Of a DNA stretch of 64,000 bases, positions 9,122 to 19,744 are shown in pieces. The position numbers and the translations under genes are program-made. Source of the stretch: Mucilaginibacter sp. KACC 22773 (GTDB taxonomy: Bacteria; Bacteroidota; Bacteroidia; Sphingobacteriales; Sphingobacteriaceae). The notes beneath the pieces are model-generated. The model did no database searches. It was not told the DNA's origin and saw nothing but the letters and a program-made list of their open reading frames with translations. How positions within the stretch are numbered: the stretch's first letter is position 1; the number at the start of each line of letters is the position of its first letter. Location of the stretch: the NCBI RefSeq assembly GCF_028736215.1, contig NZ_CP117883.1, forward strand, positions 620,001 to 684,000, read 5' to 3'.

Positions 9122-10210
9122 ATGTATAACAGCTCGATTTTGAACTCAAAAATATTTAAAACATTCCTGATTTCCGCGCTTTTTTTGATGTTAGGTGTAA
9201 TGCCTACACTATCATTCTCGCAAGAAAATGCTAAAAAAGAAGAGTCAAAACCTTTCGATCCGAAAGAAGTAGTATTTGAACATATCGGCGATTCGCATTT
9301 CTGGCCAGTATCAATTCCGTTGATGGGCGAGCACTTTATTTCGTTGCCTGTAATATTGTATACCGATAAAGGGCTGGAAATTTTCTTGTCGGGTTCCTTA
9401 TTAAAGGAAGAGGGTAAAGAAGAAGGTCCGGTTTATAAAGGTACGCACTATAACTATAAACTTGAAGGCAACAAAATAGTTGCTGTAAACGAAGCCGGCG
9501 AGGTGGATAAAGCTGCCAAAGTTTACGATTTTTCAATCACCCGTAACGTAGCCAGTATGTGGATGGGGATGATTATTTTGTTAATTGTTTTCTTCGCTGT
9601 TACATCGGGTTATAAGAAAAATGTTGGTAAAGCGCCAAAAGGTATCCAGGCGTTATTGGAGCCGGTTATCCTTTTTGTACGCGATGACGTGGCTATTCCT
9701 AATATAGGTATTAAGCACGGAAGGTACATGCCTTTATTGCTTACTATATTCTTCTTTATATTGATCAATAACCTGTTGGGCCTGGTTCCATTTTTTCCGG
9801 GAGGTTTTAACTTAACGGGTAATATAGCAGTAACTATGGTGTTATCGGTAATTGTGCTTATCGTTATTAACTTTAGCGGTAACAAATACTACTGGAAACA
9901 CATTTTTACACCTGATATCCCTTTTTGGTTATACCCTATCATGGTTCCGGTTGAGCTTATTGGTATCATATCTAAGCCTTTCGCGTTAATGATCCGTTTG
10001 TTTGCAAATATTACTGCGGGCCACATTATCGTATTAAGCTTAATATCATTGATCTTTATCTTTAAAACCGCATGGATGTCAACAGTTTCTGTCCCGTTTG
10101 TGGTGTTTATGGATATGATAGAATTGCTTGTGGCATTTTTACAGGCGTTTATTTTTACGATGCTTACATCCCTGTTTATAGGTATGGCTGTTGAAGAGCA
10201 TCACCATTAA
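9122..10210 (+). CDS. atpB: ATP synthase F0 subunit a
   Basis: Subunit a forms the stator half-channels for protons next to the c-ring. The 362-residue protein has an N-terminal signal-like segment ending near SFSQ and a soluble insertion of about 100 residues, both typical of Bacteroidota AtpB, before the conserved membrane core. The core contains the essential Arg in ALMIRLFANITAGHI (about 290-305) and ends in a His-rich tail. It is 11 bases from the upstream gene and 45 bases from atpE. Confidence 0.95.
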   Translation: MYNSSILNSKIFKTFLISALFLMLGVMPTLSFSQENAKKEESKPFDPKEVVFEHIGDSHFWPVSIPLMGEHFISLPVILYTDKGLEIFLSGSLLKEEGKEEGPVYKGTHYNYKLEGNKIVAVNEAGEVDKAAKVYDFSITRNVASMWMGMIILLIVFFAVTSGYKKNVGKAPKGIQALLEPVILFVRDDVAIPNIGIKHGRYMPLLLTIFFFILINNLLGLVPFFPGGFNLTGNIAVTMVLSVIVLIVINFSGNKYYWKHIFTPDIPFWLYPIMVPVELIGIISKPFALMIRLFANITAGHIIVLSLISLIFIFKTAWMSTVSVPFVVFMDMIELLVAFLQAFIFTMLTSLFIGMAVEEHHH

Positions 10211-10507
<297 letters not shown>

Positions 10508-10536
10508 TTAGTTTTAGGCAAAAAAGAAAAGAACAA

Positions 10537-10567
10537 CCCGGGGCGATTGGCTCCGGGCTTGTTTTAA
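10537..10567 (+). terminator. Attenuator-like hairpin between atpE and atpF
   Basis: CCCGGGGC at 10537-10544 pairs with GCTCCGGG at 10550-10557 (one G-T pair) with a five-base loop, followed by CTTGTTTTAAT. It sits in the 104-base gap inside an otherwise tight operon. Partial termination or mRNA protection here would raise atpE output over downstream genes; this effect is inferred. Confidence 0.55.
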
Positions 10568-10611
10568 TCCCCGTTAAAAGAATAATATACAAGTAATAGC
10601 TATACAGAATT

Positions 10612-11103
10612 ATGGATTTAGTTACTCCCGCATTAGGCTTAGTTTTCTGGACAACGATATCATTTGGGATACTGTTGTTTATATTAGGAAAATTTGCCTG
10701 GAAACCAATCTTGGGCGCGTTAAGCGATCGTGAACGTTTTATTGAAGATTCGCTTCAGAAAGCCGAAGCTGCCAAAGAAGAAATGTCCCGTTTAACTAAC
10801 GAGAATGAATCGTTACTAAAACAAGCCCGTGCCGAGCGCGATCAGATCCTTTCTGATGCCCGCAAGGTTAAAGACCAGATGATTGTTGATGCTAAAGAAC
10901 TGGCACACAAAGAAGGTACGCGCATGATTGAGCTTGCCCGTGTTGAAATTAACAATCAGAAAGCCATAGCCATGGCCGATGTTAAAAACCAGGTAGCCAC
11001 CCTGTCGCTACAAATTGCCGAGAAAGTGTTGCGCAAGCAATTTGAAGATCAGCAAAAACAAGACGAGCTTGTAAGCCAGTTATTAAAAGAAGTTAAATTA
11101 TAA
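10612..11103 (+). CDS. atpF: ATP synthase F0 subunit b
   Basis: A 163-residue peripheral stalk protein with one N-terminal membrane helix (LGLVFWTTISFGILLFILG, about 8-26) and a long charged coiled coil rich in Glu, Lys and Ala. The WKPI motif after the helix is typical. It links the a subunit in the membrane to the delta subunit on F1. The gene is followed by a 133-base gap holding an inverted repeat before atpH. Confidence 0.95.
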   Translation: MDLVTPALGLVFWTTISFGILLFILGKFAWKPILGALSDRERFIEDSLQKAEAAKEEMSRLTNENESLLKQARAERDQILSDARKVKDQMIVDAKELAHKEGTRMIELARVEINNQKAIAMADVKNQVATLSLQIAEKVLRKQFEDQQKQDELVSQLLKEVKL

Positions 11104-11118
11104 TTTCGGATTTCGGAA

Positions 11119-11225
11119 TTGGGATTTCGGATTTGGAAATCGCAATTTTCAGAATTATTATTTAAATAGAGATTTGGGTTGGAGGATCGGAAAATAAATC
11201 CGAAATCGAAAATCCGAAATCCCAA
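11119..11225. repeat. Inverted repeat between atpF and atpH
   Basis: TTGGGATTTCGGATTT at 11119-11134 is the reverse complement of a segment ending at 11225, about 75 bases apart; shorter copies of the ATTTCGGA word also lie at 11103-11116 and 11197-11208. It fills most of the atpF-atpH gap. It looks like a dispersed intergenic palindrome inserted in the operon. Confidence 0.65.
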
Positions 11226-11236
11226 ATAAGAAAAAT

Positions 11237-11785
11237 ATGTCAGAATTAACGGTAGGAACCAGGTACGCTAAATCCCTTATTGATCTTGCACAGGAACAAA
11301 ACAGTGTTGACGTGATTAAGGCTGATATGGATCTTTTTATCCATACCTTAAAGGCAAGCCCGGAGCTTAAAGCGGTTTTGAGCAACCCGATCATCGCCCA
11401 CAGCAAAAAAACCAAAATACTTGATGCCGTATTTTTAGGTAAAGTGAATAAGGTTACCATCGCGTTTTTTAAACTGATGGTTGATAAAGGCCGTGGCGAG
11501 GTTTTATATACAACTGCGCATGAGTATATAAACCAGTTTAACATTAAAAAGCACATCACTAAAGCTAAGGTTACATCGGCTACCGAATTATCGGCTGCTA
11601 ACAAAGCCGTGCTTACCGCTGAAGTGCAAAAAGCTGTTGGTGGTACCGTAATACTGGATGCACATGTTGATCCGTCGCTGATTGGTGGTTTTGTATTAAC
11701 CGTTGGCGACAGGCAGGTTGATACCAGCATTGCAGCAAGCTTGAAAAAATTAAAAAAAGAATTTGCCCTGAAGGTGATTCAATAA
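11237..11785 (+). CDS. atpH: ATP synthase F1 subunit delta
   Basis: A 182-residue protein whose helical N-terminal domain starts LTVGTRYAKSLIDLA and whose C-terminal domain carries the conserved VDPSLIGGFVLTVGDRQVDTSI signature (about 148-170). Delta joins the top of the F1 head to the b-subunit stalk. It lies 33 bases before atpA. Confidence 0.95.
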   Translation: MSELTVGTRYAKSLIDLAQEQNSVDVIKADMDLFIHTLKASPELKAVLSNPIIAHSKKTKILDAVFLGKVNKVTIAFFKLMVDKGRGEVLYTTAHEYINQFNIKKHITKAKVTSATELSAANKAVLTAEVQKAVGGTVILDAHVDPSLIGGFVLTVGDRQVDTSIAASLKKLKKEFALKVIQ

Positions 11786-11818
11786 TAGTAAAAACAAAAC
11801 TCTAAATAAATTTAAACA

Positions 11819-13393
11819 ATGGTAGAGGTAAGACCAGACGAAGTATCGGCAATTTTGCGTCAGCAATTGGCAGGCTTCAAGTCAGAATCTGAATTAGAAG
11901 AAGTGGGTACCGTACTCCAGGTGGGTGACGGTATTGCACGCGTTTATGGATTAACAAAAGTACAATCAGGTGAGCTTGTTGAATTTGGAACAGGTTTACA
12001 GGGTATCGTACTTAACCTTGAAGAAGATAACGTGGGTGTGGTATTGTTGGGTAAATCTGACGATATTAAAGAAGGTGATACCGTTAAACGTACCAACCGT
12101 ATTGCATCAATAAACGTAGGCGAAGGCATGCTTGGCCGTGTTGTTGATACTTTAGGTAACCCAATTGATGGTAAAGGACCGATTGTTGGCCAAACTTACG
12201 AAATGCCTTTGGAGCGTAAAGCGCCAGGCGTTATCTACCGTCAGCCGGTTACCGAGCCTTTGCAAACTGGTATTAAAGCTATCGATGCGATGATCCCTAT
12301 CGGCCGTGGCCAGCGTGAGTTGGTTATCGGTGACCGCCAAACTGGTAAAACTGCGGTTTGTATCGATACCATCATCAACCAAAAAGAATTTTATGATGCC
12401 GGCAAGCCGGTTATCTGTATATATGTTGCCTGCGGTCAAAAAGCATCAACAGTAGCAAACATTGTTCGCACATTGGAAGAAAATGGTGCTATGCCATTCT
12501 CTATCGTAGTTGCTGCAAATGCTTCCGACTCTGCTACCATGCAGTTCTTTGCCCCATTCGCGGGTGCTGCTATTGGCGAGTACTTCCGTGATACTGGTCG
12601 CCCTGCATTGATCATCTATGATGATTTATCAAAACAGGCAGTAGCTTACCGTGAGGTGTCGTTGTTATTACGTCGTCCACCGGGCCGTGAGGCTTATCCG
12701 GGTGACGTGTTTTACCTGCACAGCCGTTTATTGGAGCGGGCCGCTAAAATCAACTCCAATGATTCTATCGCGCAGCAAATGAACGATCTTCCGGAGTCTA
12801 TCCGTGGAATCGTAAAAGGTGGTGGTTCGTTAACCGCGTTACCTATTATCGAGACACAGGCTGGCGACGTATCTGCATACATCCCAACCAACGTAATTTC
12901 GATTACCGATGGTCAGATTTTCCTGGAGTCTAACTTATTCAACGCTGGTATCCGTCCGGCCATCAACGTGGGTATCTCGGTGTCACGTGTAGGTGGTAAC
13001 GCGCAGATCAAATCGATGAAGAAAGTGGCTGGTACTTTAAAGCTTGACCAGGCTCAGTTCCGCGAATTAGAGGCCTTCTCTAAATTCGGATCAGACCTTG
13101 ATGCTTCAACAAAATCGGTGTTGGATAAAGGTGTTCGTAACGTAGAAGTATTGAAGCAAGGACAATTTTCGCCGGTGACAGTTGAAAAACAAGTAGCTAT
13201 CATTTACTTAGGTACCAAAAACCTGATGCGTAATGTACCGGTAAAAGATATCAGGAAATTTGAATTGGAGTTCACCAGTCAGTTAGAAGAGCGTCATCCG
13301 GAAGTATTAGCTGCCCTTAAAGCAGGTAAATTCGACGATCAGATAACAGGGGTACTGGAAACAGTAGCTAAAGAACTGGCAGGAAAGTACTAA
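11819..13393 (+). CDS. atpA: ATP synthase F1 subunit alpha
   Basis: A 524-residue non-catalytic nucleotide-binding subunit of the F1 hexamer. It contains the P-loop GDRQTGKTA (about 170-178), the Arg-finger region of the VSRVGG segment ([17 protein letters not shown]) and the alpha-type [28 protein letters not shown] block. Length and motifs are standard. It is followed by a repeat-filled 125-base gap and atpG. The beta and epsilon genes are not in this operon, as is usual in Bacteroidota, where atpD-atpC form a separate locus. Confidence 0.97.
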   Translation: MVEVRPDEVSAILRQQLAGFKSESELEEVGTVLQVGDGIARVYGLTKVQSGELVEFGTGLQGIVLNLEEDNVGVVLLGKSDDIKEGDTVKRTNRIASINVGEGMLGRVVDTLGNPIDGKGPIVGQTYEMPLERKAPGVIYRQPVTEPLQTGIKAIDAMIPIGRGQRELVIGDRQTGKTAVCIDTIINQKEFYDAGKPVICIYVACGQKASTVANIVRTLEENGAMPFSIVVAANASDSATMQFFAPFAGAAIGEYFRDTGRPALIIYDDLSKQAVAYREVSLLLRRPPGREAYPGDVFYLHSRLLERAAKINSNDSIAQQMNDLPESIRGIVKGGGSLTALPIIETQAGDVSAYIPTNVISITDGQIFLESNLFNAGIRPAINVGISVSRVGGNAQIKSMKKVAGTLKLDQAQFRELEAFSKFGSDLDASTKSVLDKGVRNVEVLKQGQFSPVTVEKQVAIIYLGTKNLMRNVPVKDIRKFELEFTSQLEERHPEVLAALKAGKFDDQITGVLETVAKELAGKY

Positions 13394-13395
13394 AT

Positions 13396-13512
13396 ATGCA
13401 AATGTGCAGATTCCAGATGTGCAGATGATTTGCGCATCCGGAATCTAAACATAAATAATAACCAGTGTGGTGTAGCAATTTGCACATCTGCACATCTGAA
13501 ATTTGCACATCT
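13396..13512. repeat. TGCACATCTG-type palindromic repeats between atpA and atpG
   Basis: The gap holds several copies of the word GTGCAGAT and its complement ATCTGCAC: near 13402, 13420, 13484 and 13491, plus the pair ATCCGGAATC and GATTCCAGAT. Left and right halves can fold back on each other. No coding potential is seen. Confidence 0.6.
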
Positions 13513-13518
13513 TAAAGA

Positions 13519-14400
13519 ATGGCTAATTTAAAAGAAGTAAGAAACAGGATAAAGTCTGTAACGTCGACCCAGCAGATCACCAAGGCCATGAAAATGGTTT
13601 CGGCAGCTAAGCTGAAACGTGCTACAAACGCTATTGTTCAATTGCGCCCATACGCCAATAAGCTAAAAGACCTTTTAGCAAACTTATCTGAAAGTTTGGA
13701 GGATGGCGCATCACCATATCTACAGGAGCGTGAGCCCGTACGTGTATTGGTGGTTGTAGTATCATCAAACCGCGGTTTGGCAGGTGCTTTTAATGCCAAC
13801 GTTATTAAAACGGCCAACAACCTTATTGCCGAAAAATACAGCAAGCAACTGGCAGCCGGCAACGTTTCGATAGTAGCGATTGGTAAAAAAGGGCAGGAGT
13901 TTTACGAGAGGCGGAAATATAACGTAATTGGCAACAATAACGACCTGTTCCTTGACCTTAACTTCGAGAATGCTTCAAAAATTACTGAAAGCATTATGGA
14001 AGGTTTTGTGAATGGCAAATATGATAGGGTGGAGTTGGTATATAACCATTTCCGTAATGCTGCTGTACAGTTTTTAATTGCAGAGCAGTTATTACCGGTT
14101 CCGAAACCCGAGAAAAAAGAGGCTATAAAGGCCGCCAATGTTGATTACATCCTGGAGCCAAGTCAACGGGAAATTGTAGAGCAGCTGATTCCTAAAAACA
14201 TTAAAATCCAGTTATACCGTGCGGTATTAGATTCAAATGCATCTGAACATGGCGCCCGTATGACAGCTATGGACAAAGCAACCGAAAACGCCGGCGAATT
14301 GCTGAAAGCTTTAAAACTTTCATATAACCAGGCCCGCCAGGCGGCTATTACTACCGAGCTTACCGAAATTGTAAGCGGCGCCGCAGCACTGGCCGGATAA
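13519..14400 (+). CDS. atpG: ATP synthase F1 subunit gamma
   Basis: A 293-residue central rotor shaft protein. The N-terminal helix (NLKEVRNRIKSVTSTQQITKAMKMVSAAKLKRA) and the C-terminal helix (SEHGARMTAMDKATENAGELL, ITTELTEIVSGAAAL) form the coiled-coil shaft and are highly typical. It is the last gene of the operon and is followed 30 bases later by a strong terminator. Confidence 0.96.
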   Translation: MANLKEVRNRIKSVTSTQQITKAMKMVSAAKLKRATNAIVQLRPYANKLKDLLANLSESLEDGASPYLQEREPVRVLVVVVSSNRGLAGAFNANVIKTANNLIAEKYSKQLAAGNVSIVAIGKKGQEFYERRKYNVIGNNNDLFLDLNFENASKITESIMEGFVNGKYDRVELVYNHFRNAAVQFLIAEQLLPVPKPEKKEAIKAANVDYILEPSQREIVEQLIPKNIKIQLYRAVLDSNASEHGARMTAMDKATENAGELLKALKLSYNQARQAAITTELTEIVSGAAALAG

Positions 14401-14428
14401 ACAAGCCCTTTATAAACTTATTTTATAT

Positions 14429-14455
14429 GGCCCCCTTGTAAAAGGGGGCTTTTTT
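14429..14455 (+). terminator. Terminator of the atp operon
   Basis: GCCCCCTT at 14430-14437 pairs with AAGGGGGC at 14442-14449, followed by seven T residues. It lies 30 bases after the atpG stop. Confidence 0.85.
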
Positions 14456-14961
14456 GTGTTTTATAGGCAGATTCTTGATTGATAGATATGCGATCGTACT
14501 TAATCTATATGACAATGATAGTTGAACTGATACGAAATTAAATACGGAAGTATAATCCCACGGAATTGCGCCGAAGGGAGGATTAAAATATAAAAAAGAT
14601 ATAGGTAAAACGATTTATACGAAGAATTTTGGCAGAAAATGGTGATAGCCATAACCCTTACAAATCTTGTTTTACTTAACTAAGGCTTAAATTACTGGTA
14701 GAAGTTTGGGTATAGTTAACTATTTAATAGCCTTTTTATTCAATTTTTGACCTGAAATTCGCAGTTTTAAGGCTTTTTAAGATAAAAAGACTCATATTTG
14801 CGCTAAAAAGGTGTAATACTTCATGTTTTATCGTTAATTAAGATGAGTTTTTTATGAATTTTTAATATTTTAAAAAGTTTTGCTTTTTTTACTCTAAAAA
14901 CGGGTTAATTTTTCTTTATTTTTAATAAAAAGTCGGTACTGTTAAAAATTTTATTTTATTG
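14456..14961. other. AT-rich intergenic region with nothing recognised
   Basis: About 500 bases between the atp terminator and the SusC promoter. The sequence is AT-rich with poly-T and poly-A runs, has no ORF of note on either strand and no recognised RNA family. Confidence 0.6.
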
Positions 14962-14992
14962 TTTGCGTGTTGGTGCGAAAATCATAATTTAG
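14962..14992 (+). promoter_or_regulatory. Bacteroidetes-type promoter for the first SusC operon
   Basis: TTTG at 14962-14965, a 19-base spacer, then TAATTTAG at 14985-14992 match the -33 TTTG / -7 TAnnTTTG pattern at the expected spacing. The ATG of SusC follows 28 bases later. Confidence 0.65.
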
Positions 14993-15020
14993 AAAATTAA
15001 CTTAACTGATTTTTTATACA

Positions 15021-18000
15021 ATGAAAAAACTTCTATTCACGAGTTTGTGTTTTCTGTTGTTATGCTTAACGCAGGTGCACGCACAAAACCGTACCGTTAC
15101 TGGTACGGTTACAGCCAAAGACGATGGCCTACCCATCCCGGGGGTAACAGTAATTGTAAAAGGTACTACCTTGGGTACCCAAACCAATGCCGCCGGTAAA
15201 TTTTCGTTAAGCGTTCCGGCAAACGCTACCCTTACTTTTAAGTTTATTGGTTACAAAACAGTCGAAATGCCTGCCGTAGATCCTATTACTGTAGTGCTTA
15301 CATCGGTAAGTAACCAGTTGGGCGAGGTTGTGGTAACGGGTGCGTTTAACACCAAGCAAACTTCACGCTCCATTTCTTATGCAGCACAGGTTGTAAAGTC
15401 CGATGCCTTAAACACTATTCGCCAGCCAAACGTTAACAATGCTTTGGCAGGTAAGGTTGCAGGCCTTCAGATTCGCAGCCAGTCGGTAGGTGCTTTGGGT
15501 CGTAACACACAGGTAAGGCTTCGTGGTGCTACCGGTTTCGGTAACAGCTCAGGTGCACTGTATGTTGTGGATGGTACTATTCTGCCAAACTCCGATGATC
15601 TTAACCCCGATGATGTTGAAAATATCACTGTATTGCAAGGTCCTGCTGCCTCAGCGCAGTTTGGTTCTGCGGGGGCAAATGGTGCTATCGTTATTACTAC
15701 TAAAAAAGGTGGCAAAGTTAAAGGTGTTGGCATCGAGTTAAATGCCGGTGTAAACTTTGATAAGGTTTACATATTGCCTAACTACCAAAACACTTATGCC
15801 GGCGGTGCCGCTGCAGATTTAATGCAATACCATTACAAAGCGGGCGATCCTGAAGGATGGAAAGCTTTGGATGGTAAATTCTACCCGGATTATACAGACG
15901 ATAGCAGCTGGGGTCCTAAAATGGTAGGCCAGGAGTATATTCCATGGTATGCATGGGCTCCGGGAACCAAATATTCGTTTAAAACGGCCAGCCTTGTTGC
16001 CCAGCCAAACAACGCGCGCAATTACTTCGAAACAGGTACTACCCTTAATAATGGCATTGCTTTCACAAAATCGGCCGACGATTATAACATCAGGATGTCG
16101 TACAACAATCAACATGTAAATGGTATAGTACCGTATACCGCCCTGATGAAAAACGTATTTAATTTAAATGTTAACTACGATTTAGGAAAACACTTTACTG
16201 TTGGCGCCAACGTTAATTTTGTTAGCCAAAAGGTACATGGTAATATAAGCGATGGTTACGCCAATGCTTCTACCGGTAACTTTAACCAGTGGATGCACCG
16301 CGACCTTGATATGGGGATCATGAAGGAGTTAAAAGACCTGACAAGCCCAGATGGCACACTGGTGAGCTGGAACCACCAGAACCCAACTTCTTACGATGCT
16401 TCAAACCCGGGTTATTTTTATGCTGGTAACTACTGGTATAACATGTACAAAATAGCCGAGCTTAATACCAAGGATAATCAACGTGACCGTTTTTATGGTA
16501 ACGTGTATTTACAGTACAAGCTTAACAAGGATTTTAATATTAAGGCAACTTACCGTAAAAACTCAAGAAGCGAATGGCAAGAAGAATTCATTCCTGCTAT
16601 TCTTCAAAAAAGCGGATCGCAAACAGGTGTAAAAAATTATTACCGTACTTACAATGTTTATGAAAACCGTGAAAACTACGAGTTACTGGCAAACTACAAC
16701 AAACAGATCGCTGATTTTAAAATTGATATAAATGCAGGTAGCGATATTTATAACAGGAGCTACAAGGATAATGGTGGTAACACTGTTGATGGTTTAAGCA
16801 TCCCCGATCTTTATAATATAACTAACTCGGTTAGCGCGCCATCAGTTTTTAACACCCGTACAAACGAGCAATACAGGGCATTATTTGCAAAGGCTACATT
16901 AGGTTACAAAAACTTTTTATTTATAGATGGAACTGTACGTAACGATTGGTTTTCCTCATTATTCCCTCAGGATAACAGCGTATTAGCTAAGTCATTTGGT
17001 GGTTCATTCGTATTCAGCGAGCTATTGCCACAGTTTAATAACTGGTTAAGTTTTGGTAAGGTAAGGCTATCTTATGGTGAAACCCCGCAAGCGCTTGCAA
17101 CTGCTACCGATAACTACGGCGGATACAGGAATAACACTGTTTACGGTGTTAACCAATACAAATTTGGTACAAATATATTAATGAATACTCCCGACCAAAG
17201 TGTTGACCCGGCCTTACACGGTGCCGTGTTCAAACAAACAGAGGTAGGTTTGGATTTAAGGTTCCTTAACGATAGGTTAGGTTTATCTGCTACTTATTAT
17301 GCAGGTACCGATGTTGATTTCCCAGCATCAGTTACCGTTAACCCTGCCAGCGGTTTTTCAAGCATATTAACCAACTTTGGTAAAATTCAAAGAAAAGGTA
17401 TTGAGCTTACCTTAAGTGGCACACCGGTACGCATCAACAACTTTAACTGGGATGTAACCATCAATGGCGCGCGCCAGCTACAAAATAAAGTTGTAGAGGT
17501 TAGCAAAAAATATGGTGTAACCCGTTACACTAATCCGAGTGACCAGGTTTGGGGAACAGATATGCCTTACATGGTGTTCCAGGAAGGTAAAGAGTGGGGC
17601 CAGATATATGGCAACGGCATAAAACGTAATGCAGCCGGCGTTCCAATTATTGCCGCTAACGGTATGTATGCTAATGATCCGAATGTGTATTTTGGCAGCG
17701 TGCTTCCAAAATGGACCGGTGGTATCCAAAACTCATTCACCATTTTTAAGAGCTTTGTGCTTAATGCCAATATCGATTACCAGGTTGGCGGTAAATTTGT
17801 TTCATTATCAAACAGGTGGGGACAGTTTAGCGGGTTAACTGCTGCAACTGCCGCGCTTAATGATAAAGGGGTTCCGGTTCGTGATCCTGTAGCCGACGGT
17901 GGTGGTGTTAAAGTTAGCGGTGTTGACGCGGATGGTAAATCTGTTTCTAACTACATTGATGCTAAAACCTATTTCCAGGGTTTAACTAACAACAAAACTT

Positions 18001-18254
18001 ACGATTCATATATCTATGATTTAACATTTGTTAAACTTCGTGAGGTTTCCATCGGTTATAAAATACCGGTAGCTAAATTAGGTTTAGGAAAAGTTATCCA
18101 GTCGGCAAGGTTTGATATCACAGGGCGTAACTTGTTATTGATCTATGCCAAATCAAAAGATTACGATCCTTCTGAAATTAGCTCACAACAAGGTGAAACC
18201 GGCCAGCTGCCAGGCACAAGGGGCTTAGGTTTTAATCTTAAGGTAACCTTCTAA
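15021..18254 (+). CDS. SusC/RagA-family TonB-linked outer membrane receptor
   Basis: A 1077-residue TonB-dependent importer with signal peptide ending near VHAQ (22), a carboxypeptidase-like beta-sandwich domain (TVTGTVTAKDDGLPIPGVTVIVKG, about 25-100), a plug domain with the SusC signature GALYVVDGTILPNSDDLNPDDVENITVLQGPAASAQFG split over 175-212, and a 22-strand barrel ending in an aromatic residue (KVTF). No N-terminal STN signalling domain is present, so anti-sigma control is not indicated. It pairs with the SusD 26 bases downstream. The substrate is unknown, since no glycosidase or peptidase is linked. It has about 14 Met residues, in contrast to the SusC at 25891-29073. Confidence 0.93.
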   Translation: MKKLLFTSLCFLLLCLTQVHAQNRTVTGTVTAKDDGLPIPGVTVIVKGTTLGTQTNAAGKFSLSVPANATLTFKFIGYKTVEMPAVDPITVVLTSVSNQLGEVVVTGAFNTKQTSRSISYAAQVVKSDALNTIRQPNVNNALAGKVAGLQIRSQSVGALGRNTQVRLRGATGFGNSSGALYVVDGTILPNSDDLNPDDVENITVLQGPAASAQFGSAGANGAIVITTKKGGKVKGVGIELNAGVNFDKVYILPNYQNTYAGGAAADLMQYHYKAGDPEGWKALDGKFYPDYTDDSSWGPKMVGQEYIPWYAWAPGTKYSFKTASLVAQPNNARNYFETGTTLNNGIAFTKSADDYNIRMSYNNQHVNGIVPYTALMKNVFNLNVNYDLGKHFTVGANVNFVSQKVHGNISDGYANASTGNFNQWMHRDLDMGIMKELKDLTSPDGTLVSWNHQNPTSYDASNPGYFYAGNYWYNMYKIAELNTKDNQRDRFYGNVYLQYKLNKDFNIKATYRKNSRSEWQEEFIPAILQKSGSQTGVKNYYRTYNVYENRENYELLANYNKQIADFKIDINAGSDIYNRSYKDNGGNTVDGLSIPDLYNITNSVSAPSVFNTRTNEQYRALFAKATLGYKNFLFIDGTVRNDWFSSLFPQDNSVLAKSFGGSFVFSELLPQFNNWLSFGKVRLSYGETPQALATATDNYGGYRNNTVYGVNQYKFGTNILMNTPDQSVDPALHGAVFKQTEVGLDLRFLNDRLGLSATYYAGTDVDFPASVTVNPASGFSSILTNFGKIQRKGIELTLSGTPVRINNFNWDVTINGARQLQNKVVEVSKKYGVTRYTNPSDQVWGTDMPYMVFQEGKEWGQIYGNGIKRNAAGVPIIAANGMYANDPNVYFGSVLPKWTGGIQNSFTIFKSFVLNANIDYQVGGKFVSLSNRWGQFSGLTAATAALNDKGVPVRDPVADGGGVKVSGVDADGKSVSNYIDAKTYFQGLTNNKTYDSYIYDLTFVKLREVSIGYKIPVAKLGLGKVIQSARFDITGRNLLLIYAKSKDYDPSEISSQQGETGQLPGTRGLGFNLKVTF

Positions 18255-18280
18255 GCAAACACAAATTAGATTCAACGAAA

Positions 18281-19717
18281 ATGAAAAAGAGATATATTTA
18301 TACACTAACAGCCGCGTTTGTTTGGTTAGGCACGGGCTGTAACAAGTTGAAAGACTTTGGTAGCGTTAACCAAAACCCTACCGCAACAACACAGCCTATT
18401 ATAGCTGGGTTGTTAACCAATGCCCAGGTAAGTGTTACCGGCCTGTCGTCAACAGGTACCCCTGCAATATCAGGAGGCCAGTACGCGCAATTTTTTACTG
18501 AAACCCAGTATTCTGGTACATCGTTATATACTTTGCCTCAGAATGATTTTACACCTTACTACTCCGGCCCGTTGTATGATTTGCAGAATATCATTAACCT
18601 TAACCAAAGCAAGGCATCATCTGCGGTAGCCAAAATTTTGCAACAATATATATTTTGGGTAGTAACAGATTCATGGGGCGAAGTTCCTTACAGCGACGCT
18701 TTAAAGGGCTTAACTGCTATTCAGCCGAAATATGATACGCAGGAGACTATTTATAAGGGCATAATAGCCACTTTAACATCTGCCCAGGCCGAGCTTGATG
18801 GCTCGTCATTAGCAGGTGATGTAATTTACGGTGGTGATGTTGCTTCATGGAAACGTGCTGCAAACTCTATTAAACTATTAGCTGCTGTTCAGCTGTCAAA
18901 GGTTGTTCCTGCTGCAAGCGGTTACGCTGCAACAGCCGTTAAAGAGGCGATTGCTGCCGGCGTTATCGAATCAAACAGCCAAAATATGAAAGTAACTTTC
19001 CCCGGTGGCGGTATCAAAAGCCCCTGGTATAACTTGTACGATGGCCGTAAGGATTTTGCAGAATCTGCTACCATGACCGATATACTTAAAGGCCTTAATG
19101 ATACCAGGCTTAGCGTATACGGTGGTAAAAGCGAGGCCATCGGCAACACAGAATCATCTGATATTGGTGTAACCTACGGTTTGGCCCGTAACAACGTGTT
19201 AGCATTTATTGAAGCTAACCCCAACTGGGCGCGTGTAATGCGTGGCGATTTCCGTACAACTACCGGTTCGGTAACTATTGTTACTGCGGGTGAGGTTTAC
19301 CTTGCAAGGGCAGAGGCGGCGTCATTAGGATGGACCTCAGAAGTTGTTGCAACTGATTACGTGGCTGGTATCACAGCTTCAAACGGTCAATGGGGCTTAG
19401 CTGCACCAACCGCTGCCTATATTGCAGCTGCACCTCCAACCATTGCCAACATCACCATCCAAAGGTGGATTGCAAGTTACCCTGATGGGCACCAGGCATG
19501 GGCTATCTGGAGAAAGTCGGCTACTACTGCTAATCCAAAAGGTTACCCTGCACTAAACCCTGCGCCAGATGCTGTTAACGCTTCTAAAAAGATTGTAAGC
19601 CGCTTTGTATATCCTACAAACGAGTATAGCTCAAACGAAGTTAACGTTAAAGCTGCTGTTGCCAGGCTTACAGGTGGTGATACCCAGGACGCTCACGTGT
19701 GGTGGGATGTAGACTAA
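18281..19717 (+). CDS. SusD/RagB-family lipoprotein
   Basis: A 478-residue surface lipoprotein with lipobox WLGTGC near residue 20. It has the SusD-like helical layout, with TTQPIIAGLLTNAQ near the N-terminus, VVTDSWGEVPYSDAL near 128, and VYLARAEAASLGW in a late TPR helix. It forms the lid over the partner SusC barrel and captures substrate. The closest subgroup appears to be the SusD-like family linked to generic nutrient uptake. It is in an operon with SusC and the DUF1735-like gene. Confidence 0.9.
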   Translation: MKKRYIYTLTAAFVWLGTGCNKLKDFGSVNQNPTATTQPIIAGLLTNAQVSVTGLSSTGTPAISGGQYAQFFTETQYSGTSLYTLPQNDFTPYYSGPLYDLQNIINLNQSKASSAVAKILQQYIFWVVTDSWGEVPYSDALKGLTAIQPKYDTQETIYKGIIATLTSAQAELDGSSLAGDVIYGGDVASWKRAANSIKLLAAVQLSKVVPAASGYAATAVKEAIAAGVIESNSQNMKVTFPGGGIKSPWYNLYDGRKDFAESATMTDILKGLNDTRLSVYGGKSEAIGNTESSDIGVTYGLARNNVLAFIEANPNWARVMRGDFRTTTGSVTIVTAGEVYLARAEAASLGWTSEVVATDYVAGITASNGQWGLAAPTAAYIAAAPPTIANITIQRWIASYPDGHQAWAIWRKSATTANPKGYPALNPAPDAVNASKKIVSRFVYPTNEYSSNEVNVKAAVARLTGGDTQDAHVWWDVD

Positions 19718-19744
19718 TCAGTTATAATTATTAATAAAAAAGAC

